DNA of 64,000 nucleotides from Pelagibius litoralis. GTDB taxonomy: Bacteria; Pseudomonadota; Alphaproteobacteria; Kiloniellales; Kiloniellaceae. This document shows, piece by piece, positions 7,598 to 18,092 of this stretch (positions within the stretch are counted from its first letter, which is position 1; each line of letters starts with the position of its first letter). Below the pieces are notes generated by a model. The model did not search any database. It was not told the DNA's origin and saw only the letters and a program-made list of their open reading frames with translations. The translations under genes and the position numbers were made by a program. The stretch is taken from NCBI RefSeq assembly GCF_011683915.1, contig NZ_JAAQPH010000025.1, forward strand, positions 25,673-89,672, written 5' to 3'.

Positions 7598-10162
7598 ATG
7601 AGCCGTTACAACGCCAAGGAAGTCGAAGAGAAGTGGCGGCGCCGCTGGGATGAGGCCCGTTGCTTTTCCGTCCAAGAGGATGAGACCCGCGAAAAGTACT
7701 ACGTGCTCGAGATGTTCCCCTATCCATCGGGGAAGATCCACATGGGGCACGTACGCAACTACACCATCGGCGATGTCGTCGCGCGCTATAAGCGGGCCAA
7801 GGGCTTCAATGTGCTGCATCCCATGGGATGGGATGCTTTCGGCCTGCCGGCTGAAAATGCCGCCATGGAACGCGGCATCCACCCGGCGCAGTGGACCTAC
7901 GACAACATCGCCACCATGCGCGCCCAACTGAAGCTGATGGGCCTGGCGATCGATTGGGACCGGGAGATCGCGACCTGCCATCCCGGTTACTACGCCCAGC
8001 AGCAAAAGCTGTTCACGGCCTTCATGAAGGCCGGCATCGTCTATCGCAAGGAATCATCCGTAAACTGGGATCCGGTCGACCATACGGTCCTGGCCAACGA
8101 ACAGGTGATCGACGGTCGCGGCTGGCGCTCCGGCGCGCTGATCGAGCGGCGGAAACTCTCACAGTGGTTCTTCAAGATCACCGCTTTTGCCGACGACCTG
8201 CTGGAGGGTCTCGACAGCCTGGAACGCTGGCCGGACAAGGTCCGCGTAATGCAGCGGAACTGGATCGGACGCTCCGAGGGTGCGACCGTCCGCTTTGAAA
8301 TCGAAGGCCGCGAAGACCGCCTGACTGTCTTCACGACCCGGCCGGATACGCTCTTCGGCGCCTCCTTCTGCGCCGTTTCGCCCAACCATCCCCTGGCGGC
8401 CGAAGTGGCAGCCGGCGACCCGGCGGCCCAGGCCTTCACTGAGGACTGCAACCGCCTGGGAACCAGTGAAGAGGCCATAGAAACGGCGGAAAAGCAGGGT
8501 TTCGATACCGGTCTTCGGGTGCGGCACCCCTTTCTGCCGAACCAGAGCCTGCCGATCTACATCGCCAACTTCGTGCTGATGGAGTACGGCAGCGGGGCGA
8601 TTTTCGGCTGCCCCGCGCACGACCAGCGCGACCTGGACTTTGCCCGCAAATACGGCCTGCCAGTGGTGCCCGTCGTGCTGCCCGACGGCGGCGATGCGGC
8701 CAGCTTCGAGATCGGCACGGAAGCCTATACCGGCGACGGCACGGCGATAAACTCCGACTTCCTGGACGGTCTGGGTGTCGAGGCGGCCAAGCGCGCCGCG
8801 ATCGACCGCCTTGTCGAAGCAGGCCAGGGCGAAAGCACGATCCAATACCGCCTGAGGGATTGGGGAATCTCGCGCCAGCGCTATTGGGGCTGCCCGATTC
8901 CGGTGATCCATTGCCCGGACTGCGGCCCGCTGCCGGTGCCTGAGGATCAGTTGCCGATTGTCCTGCCGGAGGATGTCACCTTCGAGACCCCGGGCAATCC
9001 GCTGGCGCAGCATCCGACCTGGAAGCAAACGACCTGTCCGGGCTGCGGTGCAGCCGCCGAGCGCGATACCGATACCATGGATACCTTCGTCGATTCATCC
9101 TGGTACTTCGCCCGCTTCTGCAGCCCGCGCGCCGAAGACCCGATGGATCGCAAGGCTGTGGACTACTGGCTGCCGGTCGACCAGTACATCGGCGGGGTGG
9201 AGCATGCCATCCTGCATCTGCTCTATGCCCGCTTCTTCACCCGCGCCCTGGCAAAGGTCGGTCATGTCGGCCTGCCGGAGCCTTTCGCCGGGCTGTTCAC
9301 CCAGGGCATGGTCTGCCACGAAACCTACAAGGACCCGGACGGCAAGTGGCTGTTCCCGGAAGAGGTGGAGAAACGCGCCGACGGCACGGCGCAGCATCTT
9401 GAGACCGGGCAACCGGTGGTCCTGGGCCGCTCCGAATCCATGAGCAAATCCAAGCGCAACGTCGTGGACCCGCAAGCCATCATCGGCACCTACGGGGCCG
9501 ATACGGCGCGCTGGTTCATGCTGTCCGACAGTCCGCCGGAGCGTGACATGGAGTGGACCGACGCCGGCGTCGAGGGCGCCTGGCGCTTCACCCAGAGACT
9601 TTGGCGTCTGCTGACGGAAAGCCTGGACGCCTTGGCGCCCAAGGGCACGGCGGTACCGGAGGCGCTGGACGGCCCGGCCCTGGAGATGCGCCGCGCGGTG
9701 CACAAGACCGTGCAGGCTTTCGGCGACGACCTGGAGAAATTCCGCTTCAACCGCGCGGTGGCGCGGATTCATGAGATCGCCAATACCTTGGCGGGTTTCA
9801 AGCCGGGCGATGACGGCGGGCGTTTCGTTCTGCGCGAAAGCCTGGAGCTTCTGGTGCGCCTGATCGGACCGATGATGCCGCACCTGGCCGAGGAAATGTG
9901 GCTGCAGCTGGGCCACGACAGTCTGCTGGCCGAGACCGCCTGGCCGCAGGCGGACGCCGCCCTGGTGGCCGACGAGCACGTGACCCTGGCGGTTCAGGTG
10001 AACGGCAAGAAACGCGCGACGATATCCTTGCCCGTCGACGCGTCGGAGGCCGAAACCCAGGAACTGGCCCTGGCCGAGCCGGCGGTGCAAAAGGCCATGG
10101 ATGGAAAGCCCGCGCGCAAGGTAATTGTGGTGAAGAATCGCATCGTGAACGTGGTAGTCTGA
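7598..10162 (+). CDS. leuS: Leucyl-tRNA synthetase
   Basis: The protein has 854 residues, full length for bacterial LeuRS, a class I synthetase that charges tRNA-Leu in the cytosol. The HIGH motif is HMGH at 48-51 (after FPYPSGKI). The KMSKS loop is SMSKS near residue 615, followed by KRNVVDP. The CP1 editing domain carries [10 protein letters not shown] near 245. A zinc-ribbon-like segment with CPDCG and CPGCG lies between about 445 and 490. The lptE start follows after 3 bp, indicating a leuS-lptE-holA transcript, an arrangement typical of alphaproteobacteria. Confidence 0.98.
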   Translation: MSRYNAKEVEEKWRRRWDEARCFSVQEDETREKYYVLEMFPYPSGKIHMGHVRNYTIGDVVARYKRAKGFNVLHPMGWDAFGLPAENAAMERGIHPAQWTYDNIATMRAQLKLMGLAIDWDREIATCHPGYYAQQQKLFTAFMKAGIVYRKESSVNWDPVDHTVLANEQVIDGRGWRSGALIERRKLSQWFFKITAFADDLLEGLDSLERWPDKVRVMQRNWIGRSEGATVRFEIEGREDRLTVFTTRPDTLFGASFCAVSPNHPLAAEVAAGDPAAQAFTEDCNRLGTSEEAIETAEKQGFDTGLRVRHPFLPNQSLPIYIANFVLMEYGSGAIFGCPAHDQRDLDFARKYGLPVVPVVLPDGGDAASFEIGTEAYTGDGTAINSDFLDGLGVEAAKRAAIDRLVEAGQGESTIQYRLRDWGISRQRYWGCPIPVIHCPDCGPLPVPEDQLPIVLPEDVTFETPGNPLAQHPTWKQTTCPGCGAAAERDTDTMDTFVDSSWYFARFCSPRAEDPMDRKAVDYWLPVDQYIGGVEHAILHLLYARFFTRALAKVGHVGLPEPFAGLFTQGMVCHETYKDPDGKWLFPEEVEKRADGTAQHLETGQPVVLGRSESMSKSKRNVVDPQAIIGTYGADTARWFMLSDSPPERDMEWTDAGVEGAWRFTQRLWRLLTESLDALAPKGTAVPEALDGPALEMRRAVHKTVQAFGDDLEKFRFNRAVARIHEIANTLAGFKPGDDGGRFVLRESLELLVRLIGPMMPHLAEEMWLQLGHDSLLAETAWPQADAALVADEHVTLAVQVNGKKRATISLPVDASEAETQELALAEPAVQKAMDGKPARKVIVVKNRIVNVVV

Positions 10163-10165
10163 GGG

Positions 10166-10693
10166 ATGGAAAGGTCGCGTCGCAATTTCTGCAATCTGGT
10201 CCGGCGGGCAGCCGTGGCGGGAGCAATCCTTCCCCTGGGGGCTTGCGGGTTCAGCCCGCTCTATAGCCGCGGGGACGATAACAGCCAGGCGGTCTCGGCC
10301 GAACTGGCGGCGGTGCGCATCGAGCCGCTGCGCGACCGGATCGGCCAGCAGATGCACAACTTTCTGCGGGATCGGCTGAACCCCAACGGGCAGCCGGTGT
10401 CACCGAACTATCAACTGCGGCTGCAGATCCAGGAAACCACAAGTGAGCTCGGCGTACGCCGGGACGAGACGGCAACCCGCGCCAACCTTAAGCTGACGGC
10501 GAACTTTGACTTGAGGGACGCCGGCAACGGCGCGTCTTTGATCAATGGACGCTCCACCTCGACGACCAGCTACGACATCCTCGAGAATCCTTTTGCGACG
10601 ACGATCTCCGAGCGCGATGCGCGCGACCGGGCGCTGCGCGAGGTGGCGGACGACATCCAGACCCGCCTCGCCGTCTATTTTTCCAGTACCTGA
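10166..10693 (+). CDS. lptE: LPS-assembly lipoprotein LptE
   Basis: The protein has 175 residues. A lipoprotein signal with twin Arg pairs (RSRRN, RR) ends in LPLGAC with Cys27, followed by GFSPLYSR, the usual LptE mature start. The domain LptE/RlpB pattern continues with IGQQMHNFLRDRLNP and a C-terminal RDARDRALREVADDIQTRL helix. LptE is the outer-membrane plug of LptD and delivers LPS to the cell surface. The position between leuS and holA supports the call. Confidence 0.93.
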   Translation: MERSRRNFCNLVRRAAVAGAILPLGACGFSPLYSRGDDNSQAVSAELAAVRIEPLRDRIGQQMHNFLRDRLNPNGQPVSPNYQLRLQIQETTSELGVRRDETATRANLKLTANFDLRDAGNGASLINGRSTSTTSYDILENPFATTISERDARDRALREVADDIQTRLAVYFSST

Positions 10694-10711
10694 ACCGGGC
10701 AGAAGCACGCT

Positions 10712-11752
10712 TTGAAGCTGACGGGCAAGCAGGTTGATGGTTTTCTTGCAAGGCCCGATCCGGCACAGCGGGCAGTGCTCGTGTATGGCCCGGACGGCGG
10801 CCTGCGCCGGGAGCGCATAAACCAGCTGCGCGCCGGTGTGGTGGACGACCCCGGCGACCCTTTCTGCGTCTCGGAGCTTTCGGCAGCGCAGATCAAGGAA
10901 GATCCGGCCCGCCTGTCGGACGAGGCGGCCGCCCTGACATTCGGCGGCGGCCGGCGCTTTGTCCTGGTCCGCGATGCCGCCGATGCCATGACCGCAACGG
11001 TGAAGGATTTCCTGGAAAGAGCACCGGGCGAGGCCTTGGTGGTGTTCGACGGCGGCGACCTTCCCGGTCGCTCCAGCCTGCGCCGCGCCTTCGAAGGAGA
11101 CAAATCGGCGGTGGCCATTGCCTGTTATCACGACGACCAGCGCAGTGTCGCAGCGGTGGTGCGGGATTTCTTTGCCGAGGCGGGCCTGCTGATCGAGCGC
11201 GAAGCCGTCGACTTCCTGGCCGGTCATCTGGGCGGCGACCGGCAGCTCACCCGGCGGGAACTGGAGAAGCTGCTGCTCTTCAAAGGCCTGGAGTCCGGGC
11301 CCTTGACCGCCGAAGACGCGGAGCATTGCGTCGGCGACTCCGCGTTGCTGAGCCTGGACGACGTGGCCTTGGCGACAGCCAGCGGAAACCTGGCGGGCCT
11401 GGAACGCGCGTTGTCCCGCTGCTTTTCCGAAGGCAATGCGCCGGTCAGCCTGCTGCGCGCCGTGGCACGTCACTTTCAACGGATTCATCAGGTCGCGGGC
11501 GCGGTTGCCGCAGGCACGGCGGTGGAGCAGGCCATGAAGGGCCTGCGGCCCCCGGTATTCTGGAAATCGGCAGCCAGTTTCAAGGCGCAGGCGAGCGCCT
11601 GGCCCGGTGCAGCCCTGGCGGTGGCGATGAACAAGCTTCTGGAAGCCGAGGCCGCCTGCAAGCGCAGCGGCGCGCCGGCGGAGACCCTGACGGCGCGGGC
11701 CCTGATGGAGATTGCCGCCAATGCACCGGGCCGGCGGGCGGCACGGCGCTGA
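10712..11752 (+). CDS. holA: DNA polymerase III delta subunit
   Basis: The protein has 346 residues, the usual length. The start is TTG at 10712 (MKLTGKQVDGFL); no ATG fits. Delta opens the beta clamp in the clamp-loader complex. LVYGPDGGLRRER near residue 23 is the degenerate P-loop region of delta, which does not hydrolyse ATP. The middle domain HLGGDRQLTRRELEKLLL and the C-terminal collar helices fit the family. It is third gene of leuS-lptE-holA and converges on parB across a perfect hairpin at 11808-11864. Confidence 0.95.
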   Translation: MKLTGKQVDGFLARPDPAQRAVLVYGPDGGLRRERINQLRAGVVDDPGDPFCVSELSAAQIKEDPARLSDEAAALTFGGGRRFVLVRDAADAMTATVKDFLERAPGEALVVFDGGDLPGRSSLRRAFEGDKSAVAIACYHDDQRSVAAVVRDFFAEAGLLIEREAVDFLAGHLGGDRQLTRRELEKLLLFKGLESGPLTAEDAEHCVGDSALLSLDDVALATASGNLAGLERALSRCFSEGNAPVSLLRAVARHFQRIHQVAGAVAAGTAVEQAMKGLRPPVFWKSAASFKAQASAWPGAALAVAMNKLLEAEAACKRSGAPAETLTARALMEIAANAPGRRAARR

Positions 11753-11807
11753 GCCCGGTCAAGGTTGATCTTCTATCGACCGGGATCTGCTCTAACTGTT
11801 TGATGTC

Positions 11808-11864
11808 GATCGGATCATGTTTTGGCGCAACCACGAAGTGGTTCCGTCAAAACATGATCCGATC
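11808..11864. terminator. Perfect 17-bp hairpin between convergent holA and parB
   Basis: GATCGGATCATGTTTTG (11808-11824) pairs perfectly with its complement at 11848-11864. An inner hairpin (AACCA at 829-833 with TGGTT at 839-843) lies in the loop. The right arm ends on the first base of the parB stop triplet. T and A runs inside the arms give a bidirectional terminator shape, but it also resembles a dispersed palindrome, so the role is inferred. Confidence 0.65.
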
Positions 11865-12793
11865 TAGGGGCGACCGGCCATCGGCGGCATCTGGTTCAGC
11901 CGGTGAAGCACATCGTCCAGCTGTTCCAGGGTTTTGTAGTGAATGGTCAGGGAACCGCCATCGCCATGGAACTTGATGCTGACCTTCAGGCCGAGGAGCG
12001 CCGTCAGGTCGCGCTCCAGGGCGATGGTGTCGCTGTCCTTGGCGACTTCACCCGGGGAGGCGCTGCTGCCGGTCCTGGTTTTTGACCGCGCGCCGGCCTT
12101 GGCCTCCTGCACCAGGCGTTCGGCCTGGCGCACGTTCAGGCCCTTGCTGACGATCTCCGCCGCCAGGTCCTCCGGCGATTCGCAGCCGACCAGGGTGCGG
12201 GCATGGCCGGCGGAGAGTTTGCCCTCCATGACCATGGCCTTGACCGCCTCCGGCAGGCTGAGCAACCGCATGGTATTGGCCACGTGGCTCCGGCTTTTGC
12301 CGACCACCTTGGCCAGGTCATCCTGGGTGTGTTGGAACTCCTCCAGGAGACGACGGTATCCCTCCGCCTCTTCAATCGGGGTCAGGTCTTGCCGTTGAAC
12401 ATTTTCAACAATGGCCAGCTCAAGGGATTCCGCGTCGGTCAGGTCACGGATGATCACCGGCACTTCGTGAAGCTTGGCCCTTTGGGCGGCCCGCCAGCGG
12501 CGCTCGCCGGCGACGATCTCGAACTCGCTCGGCCGCTCCGGATGGCGGCGCACCAGGATCGGCTGAAGAATGCCCTGCGCCTTCACCGATTCAGCCAGCG
12601 CGGACACCGCCTCTTCATCGAAGTGCTGGCGCGGCTGGTAGCGCCCGGGATGAAGATGCTCGACCGGTACGCTCTTGTTGGCACGCACCTTGTCGAGGGA
12701 GGCGTAGTCTTCGTTCTCCTCGCCAAAGAGCGCCGCAAGGCCGCGCCCCAGGTTGTTGCGCTTGCCTTGGTCCGATGATGCTCCGTCTGTCAT
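11864..12793 (-). CDS. parB: Chromosome-partitioning protein ParB
   Basis: The protein has 309 residues. The N-terminal NLGRGLAALFG (14-24) is the ParA-stimulating region. The ParB/Srx CTP-binding domain contains HPGRYQPR and box II GERRWRA (96-102). The helix-turn-helix LAKVVGKSRSHVANTMRL (near 158-175) reads parS. The C-terminal dimer domain is last (KVSIKFHGDGGSLTIHY). ParB loads at parS as a CTP-dependent sliding clamp and organises the origin for segregation. Two perfect parS sites are nearby at 14399 and 16531. Confidence 0.98.
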   Translation of the reverse strand: MTDGASSDQGKRNNLGRGLAALFGEENEDYASLDKVRANKSVPVEHLHPGRYQPRQHFDEEAVSALAESVKAQGILQPILVRRHPERPSEFEIVAGERRWRAAQRAKLHEVPVIIRDLTDAESLELAIVENVQRQDLTPIEEAEGYRRLLEEFQHTQDDLAKVVGKSRSHVANTMRLLSLPEAVKAMVMEGKLSAGHARTLVGCESPEDLAAEIVSKGLNVRQAERLVQEAKAGARSKTRTGSSASPGEVAKDSDTIALERDLTALLGLKVSIKFHGDGGSLTIHYKTLEQLDDVLHRLNQMPPMAGRP

Positions 12794-12950
12794 AGTCTCA
12801 GTTTCCCCGACACGGCATTGCCCAGTGGCGCCCGTCCGCTTCGCCCGCCCGGTCCCTTCGCCCGAAAGCCGGCTGGATTATCTCAAGATCGATCGTTACG
12901 ATCCAGAAACGAATTACTTTCCCCAAGGACGCTATCGCAAGAGCCTGGGA

Positions 12951-13805
12951 TCAAGATGCCATCGCCGGCTGGCCGGCCAAACCATCCTCGCGCTGCAAAA
13001 TCTCGCGCGCCAGACGGATGTAGGCCTGAGAGCCGGCACAACGCATATCGTACAGCAGCACCGGCTTGCCGTGGGACGGCGCCTCCGAGACCCGGACATT
13101 GCGGGGGATGACCGTCTGATAAACCGCATCGCCGAGATGCCCGCGGACGTCGGCCGCCACCATCTCGCAAAGATTGTTGCGGCGGTCGAACATGGTCAGA
13201 ACGACGCCCTGGAGCGACAGTTTCGGATTGAGCCCGCGCTGGACCCGGTCGATGGTCCGCATCAGGTGGCTGAGCCCTTCCAGGGCGTAGAACTCCGCCT
13301 GCAGCGGGACCAGCACCGCATCGGCCGCCACCAGGGCATTCAAGGTCAGCAGGCCGAGGGCGGGCGGACAATCGATCAGGATGAAGTCGTAACGGCCCCT
13401 CACCCGGTCGATCGCGTCGCGCATGCGGTATTCCCGGTTGTCCACCGAGATCAGTTCCAGCTCGGCACCCGACAGCTCGACGCCGGAGGGAATAATGTCC
13501 ATGCCCGGCACCAGGGTGGTGCTTTCCGCCTCGTCGAGGGCCAGGCCCTGGATGAGCACCTGATAGACACCCTGGCTGCGCTTCTCGGCCGAGACGCCCA
13601 AACCGGTGCTGGCGTTGCCCTGCGGGTCCATGTCGACGATCAGCACCCGCTTGCCGCAGGCGGCCAGCGCCGTTGCCAGATTGACCGTTGTCGTGGTCTT
13701 GCCGACGCCGCCCTTCTGGTTGGCGACGGCGATGACCCGCGCCACCGGAGCGGCCGGTGAGATCAGCCCAGGGTCTGGGGATTCATCAATATATTGTAGG
13801 TTCAA
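12951..13805 (-). CDS. parA: Chromosome-partitioning ATPase ParA
   Basis: The protein has 284 residues. Deviant Walker A KGGVGKTT at 31-38, Walker A' DMDPQGNAS and Walker B LIDCPP define a ParA/MinD ATPase, which forms the nucleoid gradient that moves ParB-parS complexes. The TTG start at 13805 overlaps the rsmG stop (TTGA), implying translational coupling. A GTG at about residue 21 is an alternative start. The 157-bp gap to parB contains no gene. Confidence 0.98.
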   Translation of the reverse strand: MNLQYIDESPDPGLISPAAPVARVIAVANQKGGVGKTTTTVNLATALAACGKRVLIVDMDPQGNASTGLGVSAEKRSQGVYQVLIQGLALDEAESTTLVPGMDIIPSGVELSGAELELISVDNREYRMRDAIDRVRGRYDFILIDCPPALGLLTLNALVAADAVLVPLQAEFYALEGLSHLMRTIDRVQRGLNPKLSLQGVVLTMFDRRNNLCEMVAADVRGHLGDAVYQTVIPRNVRVSEAPSHGKPVLLYDMRCAGSQAYIRLAREILQREDGLAGQPAMAS

Positions 13806-14467
13806 GACGCGCTATCCTCAACAGGTAGAAGTTTGAGACGCAGAATCGATCCTTCTGGATCGGTGATGCTCTCAAAGCGCTCGGTTTGCAGTCTCCATGT
13901 TTTACCGGCCTCGGTCAATTCCTGATCCACGTTCCGCCCCTTCAGAAACAGCCCGATCGGCCGATCTTTTCCACAATCTGCCCTCAGAAACCGCTCGGAA
14001 AGGTCCAGGATCTTCGGCAGCGGGGCAAAAGCGCGGCAGGTGACGGCATCGACGGGAAACAGATCCAGGGCCTCGACCCTCACGGCATGAACCGTCGCGC
14101 GCGCGCCCGTCTCCCGGGCCACCTCCCGCAGGAAGACAGCCTTGCGCTGATCCGACTCCACAAGATGGACGTGGCCGCAACCCAGGATCGACAGGACCAG
14201 GCCCGGGAATCCCCCGCCCGATCCCAGATCAAGGATCGTTCTCTCAGCCGTCTCCTTCGGATCGGGAAGGTATTGCCGCAACTGGGCAGCATCGAGGAAA
14301 TGGCGGCGCCAGAGATCCGGCAGGCTGCGTGGAGAGATGAGATTGATCGCCGCCGTCCATTTCGTCAGCATGGCCGCGTATCGATCGAATTTGTCCTGTG
14401 TTTCACGTGAAACACCGACGATGCGCTGAAAATCGGCGGCGGTCAGCCTTTCCGGCTCATTAACCAT
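13802..14467 (-). CDS. rsmG: 16S rRNA (guanine-527-N7)-methyltransferase
   Basis: The protein has 221 residues, usual RsmG/GidB length. The SAM-binding loop is ILDLGSGGGFPGL (78-90), preceded by RHFLDAAQL. It methylates G527 of 16S rRNA in the cytosol. The gene lies in the conserved mnmG-rsmG-parA-parB run: 14 bp from mnmG and overlapping parA by 4 bp. Codons 18-23 (including V-S-R-E-T) also spell a perfect parS site. Confidence 0.97.
   Translation of the reverse strand: MVNEPERLTAADFQRIVGVSRETQDKFDRYAAMLTKWTAAINLISPRSLPDLWRRHFLDAAQLRQYLPDPKETAERTILDLGSGGGFPGLVLSILGCGHVHLVESDQRKAVFLREVARETGARATVHAVRVEALDLFPVDAVTCRAFAPLPKILDLSERFLRADCGKDRPIGLFLKGRNVDQELTEAGKTWRLQTERFESITDPEGSILRLKLLPVEDSAS
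14399..14414. other. parS site 1, inside rsmG
   Basis: TGTTTCACGTGAAACA is a perfect 16-bp match to the universal bacterial parS palindrome bound by ParB. It lies inside the rsmG coding sequence, about 17 kb from the predicted origin. Confidence 0.97.
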
Positions 14468-14481
14468 ATCGACTCTCCACC

Positions 14482-16407
14482 CTATGCGGCGGAATCCCCG
14501 GAACGGCCCGCCGCCGCCGGTCGCCGCTGCGCCGGCTTCTTGCGCACATGCCGCAGCAGCGCCACCACGGCCGCCGGGGTCACGCCGGGAATGCGCGATG
14601 CCGCGCCGAGGGTCTCAGGCCGCGCCCGCGCCAGGATCTGAAGAACCTCGGTGGAAAGACCCCCGATGGCGGTGTAATCCAGGTTCTCCGGCAACAGCAG
14701 GGCTTCGTCCTTCTGAAAAGCCCGGATATCCGCGTCCTGCCGCTCCATGTAACCCTGATACCGCCCCTCGATCTCGATCTGGCGGGCAATCCCCGGCGGC
14801 ATATCGCGCAGCGCCGGCCAGACCTCGGCCAAACGGGCCAGGGTGAGCTGGGGATAGCGCAGCATCTCATAGGCGCTGCGCCGGACCCCGTCCTGATTGA
14901 TGGCGATGCCCTGCCCCGCCAGTTCATTGGGGGTGGCGGTCAGCGCGGCCGCCAGGCTGTGTCCCTCGGCGAGTGCCGCCCGCTTGGCCTCATAGGCACC
15001 TTGCCGCGCCGGTCCGACGCATCCCAGGTCAATCCCCCTGGCGGTCAGCCGCTGATCAGCATTGTCGGCGCGCAGCCGCAGGCGATACTCGGCGCGGCTG
15101 GTGAACATGCGGTAGGGCTCACTGACGCCCCGCGTGACCAGATCGTCGATCAGCACGCCGATGTAAGCTTCGGAGCGGTCGAGAACAAAGGGCGCCGCCT
15201 GGGCATCCGCCCCCCGGGCCGCGACGGCCCGCGCCGCGTTCAGTCCGGCCATCAGCCCTTGGGCCGCCGCCTCCTCGTAACCGGTGGTGCCGTTGATCTG
15301 ACCCGCCAGATACAAACCGGGCAGCCGCCGCGTCTCCAGGCACGACGACAGCTCGCGGGGATCGACATAGTCGTATTCGATGGCGTAGCCGGGCTGGATC
15401 ATCGCCGCCCGTTCGAGACCGGGAATGGTCTTCAGAAGGGCCTTTTGCACCTCCTCCTGCAGCGAGGTCGAAATCCCGTTCGGATAAACGGTGTGATCCT
15501 CCAGGCCTTCCGGCTCCAGGAAGATCTGATGCCGTTCCTTGTCGGCGAAACGCACCACCTTGTCCTCGATCGAGGGGCAGTAACGCGGCCCGACCCCTTC
15601 GATCTGGCCGGAATACAGCGGCGCCCGGTCCAGATTGGCGCGGATCAGGGCATGCCCGGCCTCGGAAGTATGGGTGATGTGGCAGTCGATCTGGCGCTGG
15701 GTGATCGTCTCGGTGAGGGTCGAGAAAGGCTCCGGCGGCGAGTCGCCGGGCTGCGCCGTCAGGCCGTCATAGTCGATGGTCCGCCCGTCCAGCCGCGGCG
15801 GGGTCCCGGTCTTCAGGCGCCCCAGCTGAAACCCGGCCCGCTCCAGGGTCGCCGAAAGACCCACAGCCGGCGCTTCACCGGCGCGGCCCGCCGGGATGCG
15901 CTGCGCGCCGATATGGATCAGACCACGCAGGAAGGTGCCGGTGGTCAGGACCACGGCCGCCGCCTGCAGGCTCTCTCCCGTTTCGGAGGTCACGCCGCAG
16001 CAGTGCCCTTCGGCATCGAGGATCAGATCATGGACTGCCGCCTCATAAATACTGAGGTTCGATTGCCCCGCCAGCCGCGCCTGCATCGCAGTTCGGTAGA
16101 GCGCCCGATCGGCCTGGGCCCGCGGGCCCCTGACCGCCGGCCCCTTGCTGGCGTTGAGCACCCGGAACTGAATGCCGGCCGCATCGGCGACCCGGGCCAT
16201 CACGCCATCCAGCGCGTCGATCTCCCGAACCAGGTGACCCTTCCCCAAACCGCCGATCGCCGGATTGCAGGACATGACGCCGATACTGTCCTGCCGGTGA
16301 GTGACCAACAGGGTGTCGGCGCCCAGGCGCGCGGCAGCCGCAGCCGCTTCACAGCCGGCATGGCCTCCGCCCACAACGATCACGTCAAAAGAGGTTTTTC
16401 GCGACAT
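14482..16407 (-). CDS. mnmG: tRNA uridine-5-carboxymethylaminomethyl modification enzyme MnmG
   Basis: The protein has 641 residues. The FAD-binding Rossmann motif [17 protein letters not shown] starts at residue 13. Family signatures [20 protein letters not shown] and [15 protein letters not shown] are present. The C-terminal helical domain ends with [15 protein letters not shown]. With MnmE it installs the cmnm5 group on U34 of several tRNAs, using FAD and methylene-THF. Its last 30 codons are Ala/Arg-rich. The mnmE partner lies upstream on the same strand with a parS site in the 153-bp gap. Confidence 0.98.
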   Translation of the reverse strand: MSRKTSFDVIVVGGGHAGCEAAAAAARLGADTLLVTHRQDSIGVMSCNPAIGGLGKGHLVREIDALDGVMARVADAAGIQFRVLNASKGPAVRGPRAQADRALYRTAMQARLAGQSNLSIYEAAVHDLILDAEGHCCGVTSETGESLQAAAVVLTTGTFLRGLIHIGAQRIPAGRAGEAPAVGLSATLERAGFQLGRLKTGTPPRLDGRTIDYDGLTAQPGDSPPEPFSTLTETITQRQIDCHITHTSEAGHALIRANLDRAPLYSGQIEGVGPRYCPSIEDKVVRFADKERHQIFLEPEGLEDHTVYPNGISTSLQEEVQKALLKTIPGLERAAMIQPGYAIEYDYVDPRELSSCLETRRLPGLYLAGQINGTTGYEEAAAQGLMAGLNAARAVAARGADAQAAPFVLDRSEAYIGVLIDDLVTRGVSEPYRMFTSRAEYRLRLRADNADQRLTARGIDLGCVGPARQGAYEAKRAALAEGHSLAAALTATPNELAGQGIAINQDGVRRSAYEMLRYPQLTLARLAEVWPALRDMPPGIARQIEIEGRYQGYMERQDADIRAFQKDEALLLPENLDYTAIGGLSTEVLQILARARPETLGAASRIPGVTPAAVVALLRHVRKKPAQRRPAAAGRSGDSAA

Positions 16408-16530
16408 CCGCCCAGCATCCTTTGCTGTGCCGGGTTATATCAGGCCTGAAGGTCCAGGCAACTCCCCGCGGCAACCCCAGGGTCCTGGCGCCTGCGAACA
16501 GCGCTGAAACGGGTTAAGGAAACTTCACCA

Positions 16531-16546
16531 TGTTTCACGTGAAACA
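16531..16546. other. parS site 2, between mnmG and mnmE
   Basis: A second perfect copy of TGTTTCACGTGAAACA lies 15 bp downstream of the mnmE stop. It is 2.13 kb from site 1 and about 15 kb from the predicted origin. Confidence 0.97.
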
Positions 16547-16560
16547 TGCCTATCGATAGC

Positions 16561-18024
16561 CTATTTACCGATGCAGAACTCGCTGAACACAACATCTAGT
16601 AGGTCTTCGACATCTACACGCCCGGTAAGCCGGCCCAGCGAGCGGACGGCCAGGCGCAGTTCCTCCGCCACCAGCTCCGGCAGGGCCGCCGCCGCCGCTG
16701 CTTCCAGGGAAGCGCAGCAGTCCTCCAGGGCACGGCGATGTCGTTCCCGGGTGATCTCGGCCAACCCCATTCCGTTGGCGAAACAATCGCCGGCCCGTTC
16801 GATCATCGCCGCCAGCAGATCCGACAACCCTTCCCCGGTCTCCGCCGAAACAAGGAAGCAACCGGCACCGCGAACGCCGTCTTCACCCGCCAGCGCCCGG
16901 CGGGCTACCGCCACCTCTTCCGGTGAGCCCAGGTCCATCTTGTTCAGCACCAGAAGGCTGCGCTCATCGCGAAGCGCCAGCACCTCAGGCGGCAGGCCCG
17001 GCCCCCCCGTGATGTCGAACACCAGCAGTTTAAGATCGGCCGCTTCGGCGCGGCGCCGGGCGCGCTCCATTCCCTCGTGTTCAATGGCCCATTGCCCGGC
17101 TTCGGCATTGTCGCCTTCGTCCTCACCGGCCGGCCCCGCGCGGAGACCGGCGGTATCCACCAGGGTCACGGGATAGCCGCCGAGATCCAGATGCACCTCG
17201 ATCACATCACGGGTGGTCCCGGCAACCGTCGAAACGATGGCGGCCTCGCGCCGGGCAATGGCATTCATCAGGGACGACTTGCCCGCGTTGGGGGCCCCCA
17301 GGATGACGGCGGAAAGGCCTTCGCGCAGCCTCTCCCCCCGCCGCCCGTCCGCCAGGGCCGCCCGAATTTCGCTGGCGACGCCGGCTGCCGTGTCCAGCGC
17401 TTCGCGATCCAGCGCCTCCGGCAGATCCTCGTCGGCAAAGTCGATGGCCGCCTCAAAGTGGGCCAGCACGCGCAGCAGCCGCGCCGCCCAGGCATCGGTC
17501 AGGCGCGCCAGCCCGCCTTCCATCTGCCGCAGCGCCTGGCGCCGCTGCGCCTCGGTATCCGCCTCGATCAGGTCCGCCAGGCCCTCGACCGCGGTGAGAT
17601 CCAGTTTGCCGTTGTCGAAGGCCCGCCGGGTGAATTCGCCCGCCTCGGCCGGGCGCAGCCCGGGGATCCCGCCCAATCCGGCCAGGACCGCAGCGACAAC
17701 GGCCCGGCCGCCGTGCAGGTGCAGCTCGGCAACATCCTCGCCGGTGAAACTCTGCGGCGCCGGAAACCACAGCACCAGCGCCCGGTCGATCGGCTCCCCA
17801 GATTTGGGATCGCGAAGGCTGCGCAGCGTCGCCAGCCGCGGCGCCGGCAGATCGGTGGCTGTCGCACCACCGCCGGTCCCATCGCCACCAGCCCCATCGC
17901 CGCCGGTGAGCGCCGACAGGGCCCTTCCCGCCTGCCGGCCCGACACCCTGATCACCGCGACACCGGCCCGGCCCGGCGCCGTCGAGGGCGCGAAGATGGT
18001 CTCTCCTGCATAGCCGTCAGGCAT
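16561..18024 (-). CDS. mnmE: tRNA modification GTPase MnmE
   Basis: The protein has 487 residues. The N-terminal tetrahydrofolate-binding domain starts TIFAPSTAPGRAGVAVIRVSG. The inserted G domain has GAPNAGKSSLMNA (near 242), TTRDV and DTAGLR, and NKMD. The C-terminus FCIGK carries the catalytic-loop Cys required for modification. A Gly/Thr-rich insertion (near 42-55) is a lineage feature. MnmE works with MnmG on U34 of tRNA and may be the first gene of the mnmE-mnmG-rsmG-parA-parB run. Confidence 0.98.
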   Translation of the reverse strand: MPDGYAGETIFAPSTAPGRAGVAVIRVSGRQAGRALSALTGGDGAGGDGTGGGATATDLPAPRLATLRSLRDPKSGEPIDRALVLWFPAPQSFTGEDVAELHLHGGRAVVAAVLAGLGGIPGLRPAEAGEFTRRAFDNGKLDLTAVEGLADLIEADTEAQRRQALRQMEGGLARLTDAWAARLLRVLAHFEAAIDFADEDLPEALDREALDTAAGVASEIRAALADGRRGERLREGLSAVILGAPNAGKSSLMNAIARREAAIVSTVAGTTRDVIEVHLDLGGYPVTLVDTAGLRAGPAGEDEGDNAEAGQWAIEHEGMERARRRAEAADLKLLVFDITGGPGLPPEVLALRDERSLLVLNKMDLGSPEEVAVARRALAGEDGVRGAGCFLVSAETGEGLSDLLAAMIERAGDCFANGMGLAEITRERHRRALEDCCASLEAAAAAALPELVAEELRLAVRSLGRLTGRVDVEDLLDVVFSEFCIGK

Positions 18025-18092
18025 CGCCCAAGCTCACCACTATGGTCATTTATATTTCATTATCAAATAGTTATGGCGCATCCGGCGAACCG

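Noticed and set aside
14548..16449. Open frame of 633 codons opposite mnmG
   Set aside because: It mirrors the third-position GC bias of mnmG and has no recognisable domain.
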